A stretch of DNA of 33,811 bases, taken from Cyanothece sp. BG0011. GTDB lineage: Bacteria > Cyanobacteriota > Cyanobacteriia > Cyanobacteriales > Microcystaceae. Position 1 is the first letter of the stretch, and each line of letters begins with the position of its first letter. Position numbers and translations under genes: made by a program. The notes beneath the pieces were generated by a model that did not search any database, was not told the origin of the DNA, and saw only the letters and a list, made by a program, of their open reading frames with translations. The stretch is from NCBI RefSeq assembly GCF_003013815.1, contig NZ_PRLH01000193.1, forward strand, positions 1 to 33,811. The letters are read 5' to 3'. This document shows positions 7,630 through 16,465 of the stretch, in pieces.

Positions 7630-9075
7630 CTATTCTTTCATTCCCATCAACCAAGTTAAAATACCACCAGCGATCGCCATCACTCCCAAGCTTAATAATA
7701 CAGGTTGCAAACCGAAGAAGGTTTCAGCGATACCAGCCAAGGCCAAGGGTAAAGAAAGAGCAATATTAACGGCATTATTTTGTAGACCAAACACTTTACC
7801 GCGCATATCCACGGGGGTTTCTGCTTGAATGGTGGTTTGCATAGGAACACCGACAAAGGCAGCGAATACCCCTAAAAATGTGGTCATTAACAGCGTTAAC
7901 CATAAGCTGCTAGTGGATAAGGATAAACCTACCAAGGAAACAGCCATTCCCATTGATCCCCATAATCCTAACTGATGATTACGAAATTGTTGGCCCCAAC
8001 CCCCTAAAACCGCAGCCCCGCAGCCCATTCCTAAGCCACCAGTGGCCAATAAAAAGCCAAATTGTTCGGCTTTCATCCCTGGGATGGTTTCGGCCATGCG
8101 TACCGCTAACACTGACAAGGCTGCAAAAATACAGAATAAGATCACTAACTGAATTAAAGCATTGCGAACCCGATGATTACTCCCCAGGTAACGAATACCG
8201 TCTTTAATATCTTCTAAAACGTGGGGCTGTTCTTTTTCATAGTCTTCCCGTTTTTCCCCTGTTTTCAACATGATTAGGAGTAACCCTGCGATTAAATAAG
8301 ACACTCCTACCACAAAGGCTTTCCCCTCTTCCCAAGAAAAGCCCAAATTTTCAGCAAAATGAGAAGCCACTTCTAATAAAGGTTCTCCAATGGCAAAACC
8401 GACGATGGTCATGGCCATCATGGTAGTGGTAAACAGGGAATTGGCCGATAAGAGATGACGACGTTTGACCACTAGGGGAATAGTCGCTTGTTCAGCCGGG
8501 GCAAAAAATTGGGTGATGGTTGAATCTACCAGGGTTAACACCAATAAAATTAAAAAACCCAAGGGCAACAAAAACGCCTCTTGGGTTTGATTGTGCCAAC
8601 TGCGTAACCAGTGAGGCAACCAACTGACATTTAGGGTTAATGTATCGCCTTGGGATAACCAGAGTAAGGGAGGAATAATAAAAACAAAGGCCGCACGAAT
8701 GAGGTTAGAAATCACTAAGACCCCTTTTTTCGACCAGCGATCAACATATACGCCAGCTAAAGAACCAAAAAATACCGCCGGAATGGTAAAGGCGATCATA
8801 ATGGCTGATACCCAACCACTAATAGGCTGATTTTCTCCTTGAAAATGGCCAGCAATAAAAGCGATCATCAAGACTAAATAAACTTTATCTGCTAGTTGAG
8901 AAAATACCTGTCCTATCCACAAAATTAAAAATTGAGGATTCTCCAGCACCGGCGCAAACCCTTGACGGGGGGATTTTTTAGAAGTATTAGAACGGGCCAT
9001 AGATTCCTCTGGGTTGGCAGTATCTAAGGTTTTATTAGTAGGTGTTGGAGTGGTTTCAGAATCAGAAACTGTCAT
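7630..9075 (-). CDS. MFS transporter, EntS/MFS_3-like
   Basis: A 481-residue integral membrane protein with an ~40-residue Ser/Thr/Pro-rich cytoplasmic leader, then about ten to twelve hydrophobic helices. The segment GSLAGVYVDRWSKKGVLVISNLIRA is the A-like motif between helices 2 and 3, and VPMQTTIQAETPVDMRGKVFGLQ is the corresponding second-half loop typical of the MFS_3 (enterobactin-exporter-like) group. It likely exports a small hydrophobic molecule or siderophore by proton antiport; the substrate is not shown by its neighbours. It is transcribed alone. Confidence 0.85.
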   Translation of the reverse strand: MTVSDSETTPTPTNKTLDTANPEESMARSNTSKKSPRQGFAPVLENPQFLILWIGQVFSQLADKVYLVLMIAFIAGHFQGENQPISGWVSAIMIAFTIPAVFFGSLAGVYVDRWSKKGVLVISNLIRAAFVFIIPPLLWLSQGDTLTLNVSWLPHWLRSWHNQTQEAFLLPLGFLILLVLTLVDSTITQFFAPAEQATIPLVVKRRHLLSANSLFTTTMMAMTIVGFAIGEPLLEVASHFAENLGFSWEEGKAFVVGVSYLIAGLLLIMLKTGEKREDYEKEQPHVLEDIKDGIRYLGSNHRVRNALIQLVILFCIFAALSVLAVRMAETIPGMKAEQFGFLLATGGLGMGCGAAVLGGWGQQFRNHQLGLWGSMGMAVSLVGLSLSTSSLWLTLLMTTFLGVFAAFVGVPMQTTIQAETPVDMRGKVFGLQNNAVNIALSLPLALAGIAETFFGLQPVLLSLGVMAIAGGILTWLMGMKE

Positions 9076-9209
9076 AATGTAATTTTAAATTTTTTTCACA
9101 GGAAAAAAAAATCAAGTAACCTGGGTTCAGAATTAGGAGTTATGATTTTTTTGTGGCTGCACTAAGCAACAAGCAATAGATAGTTATCACAAGATAGCAA
9201 CAGCATTAT

Positions 9210-10589
9210 CTATGATAGTTTAGGAAGGGTTTGTTTCACAAAGCCCTGTAAGATTTCTGTTCTTTTTGTTTGCTCAAACACTTGTTTGATTTTCGTTGAA
9301 AGCTTTTCGATATCTAGACTTTCATGACTCTGGGAACTCACCTCTTGCTCTTGAAAATATTCCACTAAACTTAGGCCAGCGACACGGGTTAAATAGGCGG
9401 CACTAATGCCTTGGGTTGCTCCCCCTGCTACATAAGTAATGGCGTTACTTTTGAGTAAGCTACTAATCCCATGGGTTGATAATTCTACTAATCCTAATTT
9501 GAGCATTAATTTACCGATGGCTGCTGCTACTGCTTGCCCTTGAGATAGGGTGAATTTTTGTTGATAAATACCGCTTAAATCGACTACCATTTGAGCGTTA
9601 ATGGCAGCGGTGGCTAATAAATCTAAGGAAGAAACAGGGTTGGCAAAGGCTGCTGCGGCTGCGATCCATTGATATTTTTCTATTACAGGTAAAGCGCGAT
9701 CGCGTCTGATCTTATTTAAGATTTGCTTTCCTTTTTTCTTGATTTCTTGCGCTTCTCGCCATACTTTTCCCCAGATTAATTGTTCTCTTTCTTGACTTAA
9801 AATACCGTTTAATCTATTGGTTAAAGGAACCACATTAGGGGGTTTTATTTCTGTCCATTCTTGATAGGATTGATCGTCTGTATATTGACGAACTTTTAAA
9901 GGGGTTGGGGTTGACTTTATCCCGATCACATCATCGGGAGGAATAATCGTTTTCACTCGTTTTTTAATTTGTTGTAGTATGATTTCTTGTTCTTCTAAAT
10001 TAGATGTCTCAGGTTGATTTAATACAATTAAACACCGTTGATGATTTTGATGAAATTGTTGCATCAGTTGCCATTGAGATTCTGTTAAATCGGTGGTTAT
10101 CAAAAATATTATCAAGTCTATTTTAGGATTAATCGTTTCAATATTTTCTTGTGCTATCCATTGAATTTCTCTAAAATTTGTTTCTTGATTTAATAATAAT
10201 TGTAAACTACTTTTTACTCCATTAGAATGACTAATTGCTCCCAAACTAATCGATTGATTATTAAGTTTTTCGGGTAATTTTCTTAACTGAGTTTCTAACT
10301 CTAATAAATTAAATTCAGGATTTTCTTGTTTAACTATCTTTAATATTTTTTCTCCATCAGCAATTGCCCGATTAATTTCTGTTAGAGTTAAGGGGGAAAC
10401 AGCTTGATAAACTGGTTTTTTAGGTTGTTTTTCTTGCCACCACCAAATTCCTGTACCGATAGCCATCAGACTCAAAACACCCCATTCTCCTATGGCCATA
10501 ACTTCCTCATGGAGACTTTCCCCTAACCATAGTAAGAAAGAAATGCCTAATCCTGCTACAAGAATGGGTTTTTTTACCTTAACGCTCAT
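9210..10589 (-). CDS. Degenerate GTPase-like membrane protein with DUF697 domain
   Basis: About 459 residues. Two N-terminal hydrophobic segments (PILVAGLGISFLLWL; EWGVLSLMAIGTGIWWW) are followed by a region placed like the Era/YcjF-type G domain. Its P-loop is damaged: GAISHSNGVKSS replaces GxxxxGKS, and IVLNQPE stands where NKxD is expected. The C-terminal part (WIAAAAAFANPVSSLDLLATAAINAQM) is a DUF697 domain with further hydrophobic helices. Cyanobacteria carry several such GTPase-DUF697 proteins of unknown role; this one probably does not hydrolyse GTP. ATG 10589 is preferred to 10592 because GGGG lies only two to three bases before the first ATG. Confidence 0.65.
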   Translation of the reverse strand: MSVKVKKPILVAGLGISFLLWLGESLHEEVMAIGEWGVLSLMAIGTGIWWWQEKQPKKPVYQAVSPLTLTEINRAIADGEKILKIVKQENPEFNLLELETQLRKLPEKLNNQSISLGAISHSNGVKSSLQLLLNQETNFREIQWIAQENIETINPKIDLIIFLITTDLTESQWQLMQQFHQNHQRCLIVLNQPETSNLEEQEIILQQIKKRVKTIIPPDDVIGIKSTPTPLKVRQYTDDQSYQEWTEIKPPNVVPLTNRLNGILSQEREQLIWGKVWREAQEIKKKGKQILNKIRRDRALPVIEKYQWIAAAAAFANPVSSLDLLATAAINAQMVVDLSGIYQQKFTLSQGQAVAAAIGKLMLKLGLVELSTHGISSLLKSNAITYVAGGATQGISAAYLTRVAGLSLVEYFQEQEVSSQSHESLDIEKLSTKIKQVFEQTKRTEILQGFVKQTLPKLS

Positions 10590-10723
10590 CATTTCCCCTC
10601 AAAATTCCCCTAATTTTCCTTGATTTGATTGTACTCTTTTCGGGGGCATTTTTCAATGAAGTTGAAAACTCAACTATATCTTTAATAACCCGTTACTTTA
10701 ATACTTTAGCCATTATCAACTAT

Positions 10724-11221
10724 TTACGATAACCAAGCGGTTTTAATGCGATTCCAAAGACTAGAAATTGAGGCTTTCATTTCTCTTTTAAAATACCATT
10801 GTTGAAATGCTTTTTCATACTCATCCCCTTCGGTTTGAAAGGTTTTTAAGGTGTCTAATGCCAGGGGAAGTCCTAATAAAATTAATATATATAGTGACCA
10901 AGATAAGGTTCCTACTGCCAAAAAATTCAGCAACATGGCAAAAGAATTAATAATGGTATAGCGAATAAATTTTCGTTTTAATTGCCGTTGACGATATTGA
11001 TTAAATTCATCTTTTTTTGCTTGCTGTTGTTTTTGTAATAACCAGTCTTTTTCGGCCAGTTGCAAAACGGCAACATCAATATCTAATTCTGCTGCAATTT
11101 CCCAAAGTTGAGTACGAGACAATTCTTCAACCTCGGTTTTGCGAGCAATGGCCAAGTGTAAAATTTCTTGAACTTCCTCTTTACGGTAGGATTGAGGAGG
11201 TTGTACGTCAGAAGCAGACAT
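10724..11221 (-). CDS. 2TM-domain protein
   Basis: A 165-residue protein. The soluble N-terminal ~70 residues (YRKEEVQEILHLAIARK, then LSRTQLWEIAAELDI) form a helical, SHOCT/sensor-like region. A basic stretch (RQRQLKRKFIRY) comes next, then two close transmembrane helices (INSFAMLLNFLAVGTL and LYILILLGLPLALDTL) and an amphipathic tail. This layout fits the bacterial 2TM family, often found joined to regulatory domains. It precedes the DUF697 gene on the same strand by about 130 bases. Function unknown. Confidence 0.7.
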   Translation of the reverse strand: MSASDVQPPQSYRKEEVQEILHLAIARKTEVEELSRTQLWEIAAELDIDVAVLQLAEKDWLLQKQQQAKKDEFNQYRQRQLKRKFIRYTIINSFAMLLNFLAVGTLSWSLYILILLGLPLALDTLKTFQTEGDEYEKAFQQWYFKREMKASISSLWNRIKTAWLS

Positions 11222-11402
11222 ATATTTTAAGGTAACTGGGTGGTAACTGACGAAAGGGGTTGAGTCGCTGCAATTGTAAGATCAAACAGGGATCTTAATC
11301 AAGCTGCCCTTACTATTATATTATGCCTAATTTTTAGAGTTTTCGATTTTATCGTAGTTGTGGTTAGAGTAAATGCGATCATAGGGTGGGTTAGGCGTGG
11401 GA

Positions 11403-11537
11403 TTAATTTTGTAGAGATTCTAGAAACTGGTTGATTTCTTCTTCTAAGGTTTTATTGTAAGACTGGGTTTTTGATGTTGTTGCTTGAATTTCTAGCAATT
11501 CTTGTTCAATTCGTTCTTTAATTTTTTCTTTTTTCAA
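11403..11537 (-). CDS. Small coiled-coil protein (44 aa) behind a nucleotidyltransferase-like relic
   Basis: A short frame beginning with TTG 11537 (KKEKIKERIEQELLEIQATT and onward, ending NQFLESLQN). Its start codon overlaps the stop of the upstream fragment (TTGA), and AAGGGGG lies about 11 bases before it, so it looks translationally coupled. The sequence is charged and helical. It may be the remaining partner of a toxin-antitoxin-like pair whose first gene is broken. Codon content is plausible but the length makes the call uncertain. Confidence 0.4.
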   Translation of the reverse strand: MKKEKIKERIEQELLEIQATTSKTQSYNKTLEEEINQFLESLQN

Positions 11538-11659
11538 AGTTCAACCCCCTTATCAATAGCTTGACGAATATAGGGTTTAGCTTTTTCTGCTTCAACTAAA
11601 TCAATGGGAAACTCATGTCCTTTTTCAATCGCTACTCCTGCTTTAAATATAGCATTCAA
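11534..11659 (-). pseudogene. C-terminal relic of a nucleotidyltransferase-like (antitoxin-type) gene
   Basis: The frame reads LNAIFKAGVAIEKGHEFP, then DLVEAEKAKPYIRQAIDKG and stops. It looks like the C-terminal tail of a small MNT-type nucleotidyltransferase or similar protein, but this is recalled similarity and uncertain. Upstream the similarity ends abruptly; another frame there reads GLTFGSHVFHFYILEC, apparently from an unrelated sequence. The region is a joint between fragments. Confidence 0.35.
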
Positions 11660-11696
11660 GAATATAAAAATGGAAAACGTGACTTCCAAAGGTTAA

Positions 11697-11915
11697 ACCT
11701 ACGGGGGGCAAACTTCTCAGCAAAAGACTCATGCAGAATATAAAGCACAATTAACAAGAAAAAATACAGAAATTGAATCCTATAAACGAGAAAATACTAA
11801 TCTAATGAAAATCCTTGAAAGAGAAGCAAGTCGACCAATTCAAGTTATTCAACAAAGTCATTTAGGGGATGGGGATAATATTAGTAATGATAAAACAGAA
11901 AACAATAATATTTAA
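11697..11915 (+). pseudogene. Coiled-coil C-terminal fragment of an unrecognised gene
   Basis: An open stretch after a TAA at 11694 encodes a hydrophilic coiled coil (HAEYKAQLTRKNTEIESYKR and onward) and ends GDGDNISNDKTENNNI. No start codon with a ribosome site occurs near its 5' end, so it is probably the tail of a longer gene lost by rearrangement. With the minus-strand relic next to it, the 11.2-11.9 kb gap is mostly gene debris; the rest of the gap (11222-11402) shows only a small hairpin, AAGATC/GATCTT, near 11278. Confidence 0.35.
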
Positions 11916-11931
11916 AGATTATTTATTAAAA

Positions 11932-12780
11932 CTATTCAACCTCATAAGCAAAATGACGTAATTGTTCACTAGCAATATTATTAAATATTTCAATTTCTTC
12001 GGTTGAAAGTTCTTTTTTATAACGTTGAATACTAGAATTATTAATATTAGAAGAAAGTTTAGCGAACACAGGAGTTTTAATTTTAGTTATGGCATTATTA
12101 GAGTATTTACCAGGTTCTAATTGTTGAGGATGATAGGTTTCTCCGATAAAAGACATCATTCTTTTAATGGTCGTTTCGGGAGCCGATGCTAACGTTTCAT
12201 ATTTAACGTCTAAAATATTCTCTTTATCTCCTAATTTTATACGACTATTAAGACATTTTCGCCAATATTTTGCATACCGTTTAACATCACTTCCTTGAAC
12301 AACATTTTTATGATGTTTTGCAGAGCAATAACCGTCCCTTCCGTCTCGCACCATGTGAATAAATTTTGAATTAGGAAAATATTTGGTTAAAAATCCTAAT
12401 TGTAAAACGTGCTGAGGGGTTTTTTCAACATAATATTTAGCTTCTGAATGATCCATTAAAACCTGATGGGTAAACACATCAAAAAATTCGACAATATCAT
12501 GACAATTTTGCCGTAACTCATTCATTTTTTTTTGTTTAATTCCTGTAAATCTAAAACTAAAAATATCACGATAGGTAAAAAATGCAGTTTCGTAACCCGG
12601 ACCAACTAAATAAGGATGGGAAGTTAAAATTAATTTAGCTAAAGTTGTCCCACTTCTCGGCGCACCTAAGACAAAAATATGTTTTTTTGTAGATATTTTT
12701 TTTGGAAAACGCCAGATAATATTTTTAGGTAAATGGGAGGGATGTTTGATAAATTGATTAATAACTTGGGGTAAGGTCAT
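11932..12780 (-). CDS. Sulfotransferase family protein
   Basis: A 282-residue protein with both PAPS-binding elements of sulfotransferases. The 5'-phosphosulfate loop is GAPRSGTT (residues 39-46), and the 3'-phosphate element is FIHMVRDGRDGYCS near residue 145. The family moves sulfate from PAPS to hydroxyl or amino groups of sugars, lipids or tyrosine; the acceptor is unknown. The ATG has GAGG about ten bases upstream and follows the YqgF-like gene by 11 bases, so it is probably read with the ntcA cluster. Confidence 0.85.
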   Translation of the reverse strand: MTLPQVINQFIKHPSHLPKNIIWRFPKKISTKKHIFVLGAPRSGTTLAKLILTSHPYLVGPGYETAFFTYRDIFSFRFTGIKQKKMNELRQNCHDIVEFFDVFTHQVLMDHSEAKYYVEKTPQHVLQLGFLTKYFPNSKFIHMVRDGRDGYCSAKHHKNVVQGSDVKRYAKYWRKCLNSRIKLGDKENILDVKYETLASAPETTIKRMMSFIGETYHPQQLEPGKYSNNAITKIKTPVFAKLSSNINNSSIQRYKKELSTEEIEIFNNIASEQLRHFAYEVE

Positions 12781-12791
12781 TTATTTTATCC

Positions 12792-13211
12792 TCATTTAAT
12801 ACTCTTAAAATACCGTTCTATTAATAAAATGGCAACAATATCATCAATGGGACGAGGAGGGTTTCGCATTCCTTTCGGAAGCAGACGCATTAACCCTTGA
12901 GGGGTATACATTTCCCAATAGCGATCGCGTGCTTCTAAGGTACTATTTCGTTCGTCTATAAGAGTAATAGGAACAGATACCAATAACTCACTTTCTACCT
13001 GTTTTTTCCACTGTTTCGAGGTGGTTTGATTTCCCATTACTAACAAGGTAATAGAAAACTGTCCAATAAGATCATTAAGGGTTGAAATAGCTTGGGAAGA
13101 TTCGATCACCTCATGATAATAAATGTTACCTTTATTATCGGCGATCGCTACACCACATTTATCTCTTCCTGGATCAAATCCTAATATCATTGATGAGTTA
13201 TCTTGATTCAT
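12792..13211 (-). CDS. YqgF/RuvX-like RNase H-fold nuclease
   Basis: A 139-residue RuvC/RNase H-fold protein. The first catalytic strand is ILGFDPGRDKCGVAI with D13, a central acidic position occurs in TLIDERNSTLEARDRYWE, and PPRPIDDIVAILLIERY gives the last aspartates. It is related to the YqgF/RuvX group (pre-16S rRNA processing and anti-termination) but the GRDKCGVA motif marks the second cyanobacterial type found beside DUF3084 genes. It overlaps the DUF3084 gene by four bases (ATGA), indicating coupling. Confidence 0.75.
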   Translation of the reverse strand: MNQDNSSMILGFDPGRDKCGVAIADNKGNIYYHEVIESSQAISTLNDLIGQFSITLLVMGNQTTSKQWKKQVESELLVSVPITLIDERNSTLEARDRYWEMYTPQGLMRLLPKGMRNPPRPIDDIVAILLIERYFKSIK

Positions 13212-14668
13212 GATTCCTCTTGACTTTCAATAACAACTTGTCCATTTCTAATCCCTAATAATTTTAATTTAAGAGGCCCAATGGTTTTTGTATCTTTCAG
13301 AGCAACGGCTTTTAAATCGTCTAATCCTTCCTCATATTGCTTAATTTCTTCAATAAAATCTACCACAGTTTTCAGTCTTCCGTCTCCTACTTGAATTCCC
13401 CCTAAAATGCCGGAACGACGCGCACGAAATTGAGTAGCAGAAAGTAATAAATCTAGTCTTTCTTGTATAGTTTCATCGGTTAATTCTAAAGAATCCATGG
13501 AAATAACAGCGATGGTTTCCCCCTCACTAAAAATCTGCTGATTTAAAGCAATATCAGCAAACACCCTCACTTCTTTTTCTCCTTGAACGTAATTACCGGC
13601 TGCAATAATTCTCACCACATATTCCCGTCCATCTTGTAACTGTTCTACTAATTGTTGAACCTGGCCTTGAGTAATTTTAACCACTCTTTCATCTGGTTTA
13701 ATGTTTTCTTTTCCCACTAACTCGATGGCTGCTCGGTTGGCCTGTCGCAGTAGTTCATCCACTACTTGAGTTCCTGCTTTTGGAACCACCAAACGCACCG
13801 CTCCAATGGATAAAACTTGACCTCTAACAATGGCTATTTTTCTTTCTCGTAACTCTTGATAGGTTTGATAATATTGTTCTAAAAGTGCTACTTGTCTTTG
13901 TAGATAGTTAGACTCTCTTTCTAGCTGTTGTAACTGAAATTCTCTTTCTTTGAGAGCCATATCTTTGTCGTTAATAGCTTGGTCTAGTTGGGTAATTTCA
14001 GCATCTCTTTTATCAATTTGTGCTTGTAGGGTGCTTTGTTGTTCTTCTAAACTTTGAAGACGTTGTTGTCGTTCATTTAAAATCTGAGTTTGTTGAGCAA
14101 TTTGGGCTTTTCCTTTTTTCAGTTCTTCATCTCTTTGACTCACTTCTTGTTTAAGTTGTTCGATTTCTTGATCTAATTCAATTTTATTTTGTCGTAGTTC
14201 TTTTCTTTCATTGAGTAAACTTTGAATATCGGCTTTTAATTGAGTTGCTTGATTAGAAACAGCTTTGAGTTGTTCTTTAGCTTTATTAAAATTTTCGTTG
14301 GTGGATTGTAACTTTTTTTCGACGTTTTTTTGTTCTTCTGTTGCTTTTTGTAATTCTTTTTCAACATCGTCCTTATCAACGCCCAACCGTTCTAAATCCG
14401 CCTTAGCAATACGTAATTGTTTTTGAATTTCATCCAATTGAAAAAGCCCTTCTCGGAGGGATTTACTAAACGCGAGTAAAATCCCAAAGGTTGAGGCTGC
14501 AATTAAGGTTCCCGTTAATACTGTTACCACCACGGCCGTTTGTTTGGGCCGTAGTCCGCAAATGGTAAGTCTTTTTTTTCCGACTCTACTCCCCAAGCGA
14601 TCGCCCAATGCTGCGACTAAACCTCCTAAAATGAGGATTGATGCAATTAAGATATAAGCACTGGTCAT
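13208..14668 (-). CDS. DUF3084 coiled-coil membrane protein
   Basis: A 486-residue protein. Two N-terminal hydrophobic helices (YILIASILILGGLVAAL; TAVVVTVLTGTLIAASTFGILLAF) anchor a long coiled coil rich in E, Q and K (residues ~75-270). A globular DUF3084 domain follows (AVRLVVPKAGTQVVDELLRQANRAA and onward). The arrangement ntcA-DUF3084 is conserved in cyanobacteria (in Synechocystis 6803 as neighbouring genes). Function unknown; a membrane-tethered scaffold is only a guess. It follows ntcA by 24 bases. Confidence 0.85.
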   Translation of the reverse strand: MTSAYILIASILILGGLVAALGDRLGSRVGKKRLTICGLRPKQTAVVVTVLTGTLIAASTFGILLAFSKSLREGLFQLDEIQKQLRIAKADLERLGVDKDDVEKELQKATEEQKNVEKKLQSTNENFNKAKEQLKAVSNQATQLKADIQSLLNERKELRQNKIELDQEIEQLKQEVSQRDEELKKGKAQIAQQTQILNERQQRLQSLEEQQSTLQAQIDKRDAEITQLDQAINDKDMALKEREFQLQQLERESNYLQRQVALLEQYYQTYQELRERKIAIVRGQVLSIGAVRLVVPKAGTQVVDELLRQANRAAIELVGKENIKPDERVVKITQGQVQQLVEQLQDGREYVVRIIAAGNYVQGEKEVRVFADIALNQQIFSEGETIAVISMDSLELTDETIQERLDLLLSATQFRARRSGILGGIQVGDGRLKTVVDFIEEIKQYEEGLDDLKAVALKDTKTIGPLKLKLLGIRNGQVVIESQEES

Positions 14669-14692
14669 TCGCTTTTTAGGTTAACAATAAGG

Positions 14693-15370
14693 TTAGGCAA
14701 ATTGTTGAGACAGGGCAACAGGATTATGAACCGTAATTTTCTTTTTATGAATGGAAATCATTTCTTCTTGGCGTAAATCTCCCAAAAGACGAGTGACTGT
14801 CACACGGGTTGAACCAATGGCCTCAGCGATCGCTTGATGGGACAATTTTAAATCAATGCGAATGCCTTCAGGAGTCGGTACGCCAAAATCCCGACATAAA
14901 ATTAACAGAAAACTGACCAAACGGGAACCCATATCACGGTGAGCGAGGGTTTCGATCATCATTTCTGTTTGTAAAATCCGCGAGGATAGCCCCTGAAGCA
15001 TTAAAATAGACAAATCGGGGTTATTTTTAAGAGCTTGTTCTACTTGTTCAATGGGGGATGACAATAACTCCACAGGGGTAAACGCCACCGCATGGTAAAA
15101 GCGATCGGACCGTTGTCCTGTAATCAAAGACAGCACGCCAAAGACACTATTTTCTCTTAATAAGGCGACTGTAATTTCTTCCCCTGCTTCGTAAACCCGA
15201 GACAGTTTCACCGCGCCTTTGAGTAAAAAATAGACCCTCTCAGCCGGATCACCCGGAAAAAAGATAGTTTTCCCCCGATCAAACGCTTCAACAACAGGGG
15301 GATAGGCACCGCCACCGATACGGCGGAATACAGCAGCTAAAGGTTTATCTTGTGGTACAGACAATTCCAT
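14693..15370 (-). CDS. ntcA: Global nitrogen regulator NtcA (CRP family)
   Basis: A 225-residue CRP/FNR-family regulator that binds 2-oxoglutarate and activates nitrogen-assimilation genes at GTAN8TAC sites. Visible parts are the cyclic-nucleotide-binding-like beta barrel ([20 protein letters not shown]), the long dimerisation helix ([21 protein letters not shown]) and a C-terminal helix-turn-helix, [20 protein letters not shown], nearly invariant in NtcA. ATG 15370 matches the usual MELS-like start; a GTG one codon earlier is also possible. It leads a cluster with DUF3084, the YqgF-like gene and the sulfotransferase. I saw no canonical NtcA box in its own upstream region. Confidence 0.95.
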   Translation of the reverse strand: MELSVPQDKPLAAVFRRIGGGAYPPVVEAFDRGKTIFFPGDPAERVYFLLKGAVKLSRVYEAGEEITVALLRENSVFGVLSLITGQRSDRFYHAVAFTPVELLSSPIEQVEQALKNNPDLSILMLQGLSSRILQTEMMIETLAHRDMGSRLVSFLLILCRDFGVPTPEGIRIDLKLSHQAIAEAIGSTRVTVTRLLGDLRQEEMISIHKKKITVHNPVALSQQFA

Positions 15371-15600
15371 CACACTTTAATACAACACCGGAAAAATAAA
15401 GGGACTCAAAAGAGGACAGATCATTTTTAGTCCCAGATAAAAACAACACTTTAACGTATCTTCAAAGGTTTTTGCTACATTTTGCTTCACAATAATTTTA
15501 TTGGGATAATTTATCCTGGCTTCTGTCCCTGATTATAGCCACCATTATGAAACAATGGGGGTTGATTCAACAGAAACTTTGCCCATTTGTCAAAATAATT

Positions 15601-16380
15601 ATGTTAGATTTAACCGGAAAGAACGCGCTAGTTACAGGAATTGCTAATAATCGCTCCATTGCTTGGGGAATTGCTCAACAACTCCATAAAGCAGGGGCTA
15701 ACCTGGCTGTGACCTATTTACCTGATGAAAAAGGACGTTTTGAAAAAAAAGTCCGTGACGTGGTTGAACCCATCAATCCCGCGTTGATTCTTCCTTGTAA
15801 TGTCCAAAATGAGGATCAGGTAGAAGCCACATTTAAAGCCATCAAAGACACTTGGGGAAAATTAGATATTGTGATCCACTGTTTAGCCTTCGCCGATAAA
15901 GAAGGGTTAGGGGGTGATTTTAGTAGCATTTCCCGTGAAGCGTTTAGTCAGTCCCTTGAAATTAGTACCTTTTCCTTGGGGAATCTGGCTAAATACGCTA
16001 AACCTTTAATGACAGAGGGCGGTAGTATGGTCACTTTAACCTATTTAGGAGGGGTAAAAGTGATTCCCAATTATAATTTGATGGGGGTGGCTAAAGCCGG
16101 TTTAGAAATGAGTGTGCGCTATTTAGCCTCGGAACTCGGTCCTGATAATATTCGGGTCAATGCCATTTCTGCTGGCCCCATTCGTACCTTAGCTTCTTCT
16201 GCTGTCGGCGGTATTTTAGATATGATTCGTCATGTTGAGGAGGTTGCCCCTTTGAAACGAACGGTAACACAATTAGAAGTCGGTAATACCGCTGCTTTTC
16301 TCTGTAGCGATTTATCCAGTGGTATTACCGGCCAGGTGATTTATGTCGATGCAGGTTACGAGATTATGGGCATGGGATAA
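15601..16380 (+). CDS. fabI: Enoyl-[acyl-carrier-protein] reductase (NADH)
   Basis: FabI reduces trans-2-enoyl-ACP, the last step of each fatty-acid elongation cycle. The 259-residue protein starts MLDLTGKNALVTGIANNRSI, the FabI-type nucleotide-binding motif. The catalytic pair is Y158 and K165 in YNLMGVAKAGLE, and IRVNAISAGPIRTLA follows as usual. ATG 15601 is chosen because it gives the family N-terminus; an ATG at 15547 in the same frame would add 18 residues with no family match. It is divergent from ntcA. Confidence 0.95.
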   Translation: MLDLTGKNALVTGIANNRSIAWGIAQQLHKAGANLAVTYLPDEKGRFEKKVRDVVEPINPALILPCNVQNEDQVEATFKAIKDTWGKLDIVIHCLAFADKEGLGGDFSSISREAFSQSLEISTFSLGNLAKYAKPLMTEGGSMVTLTYLGGVKVIPNYNLMGVAKAGLEMSVRYLASELGPDNIRVNAISAGPIRTLASSAVGGILDMIRHVEEVAPLKRTVTQLEVGNTAAFLCSDLSSGITGQVIYVDAGYEIMGMG

Positions 16381-16405
16381 TTCCTTTCCCCTAATATAAG
16401 GTTAA

Positions 16406-16446
16406 CCTGACAAGGGAGGTTCTTATCCTCCTGTTTTTTTGTCAGG
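16406..16446. terminator. Intrinsic terminator between fabI and the ferritin-like gene
   Basis: GGAGG (16415-16419) pairs with CCTCC (16427-16431) and is closely followed by a T7 run (16434-16440), so it can end the fabI transcript. Flanking CCTGACA and TGTCAGG (16406-16412, 16440-16446) can extend the structure. Confidence 0.75.
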
Positions 16447-16465
16447 ATAACTCCCCTTAAGGTTA

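Noticed and set aside
15371-15600. NtcA autoregulatory box (GTAN8TAC) upstream of ntcA
   Set aside because: GTA and TAC occur (about 15508-15530) but 17 rather than 8 bases apart; no canonical site was found.
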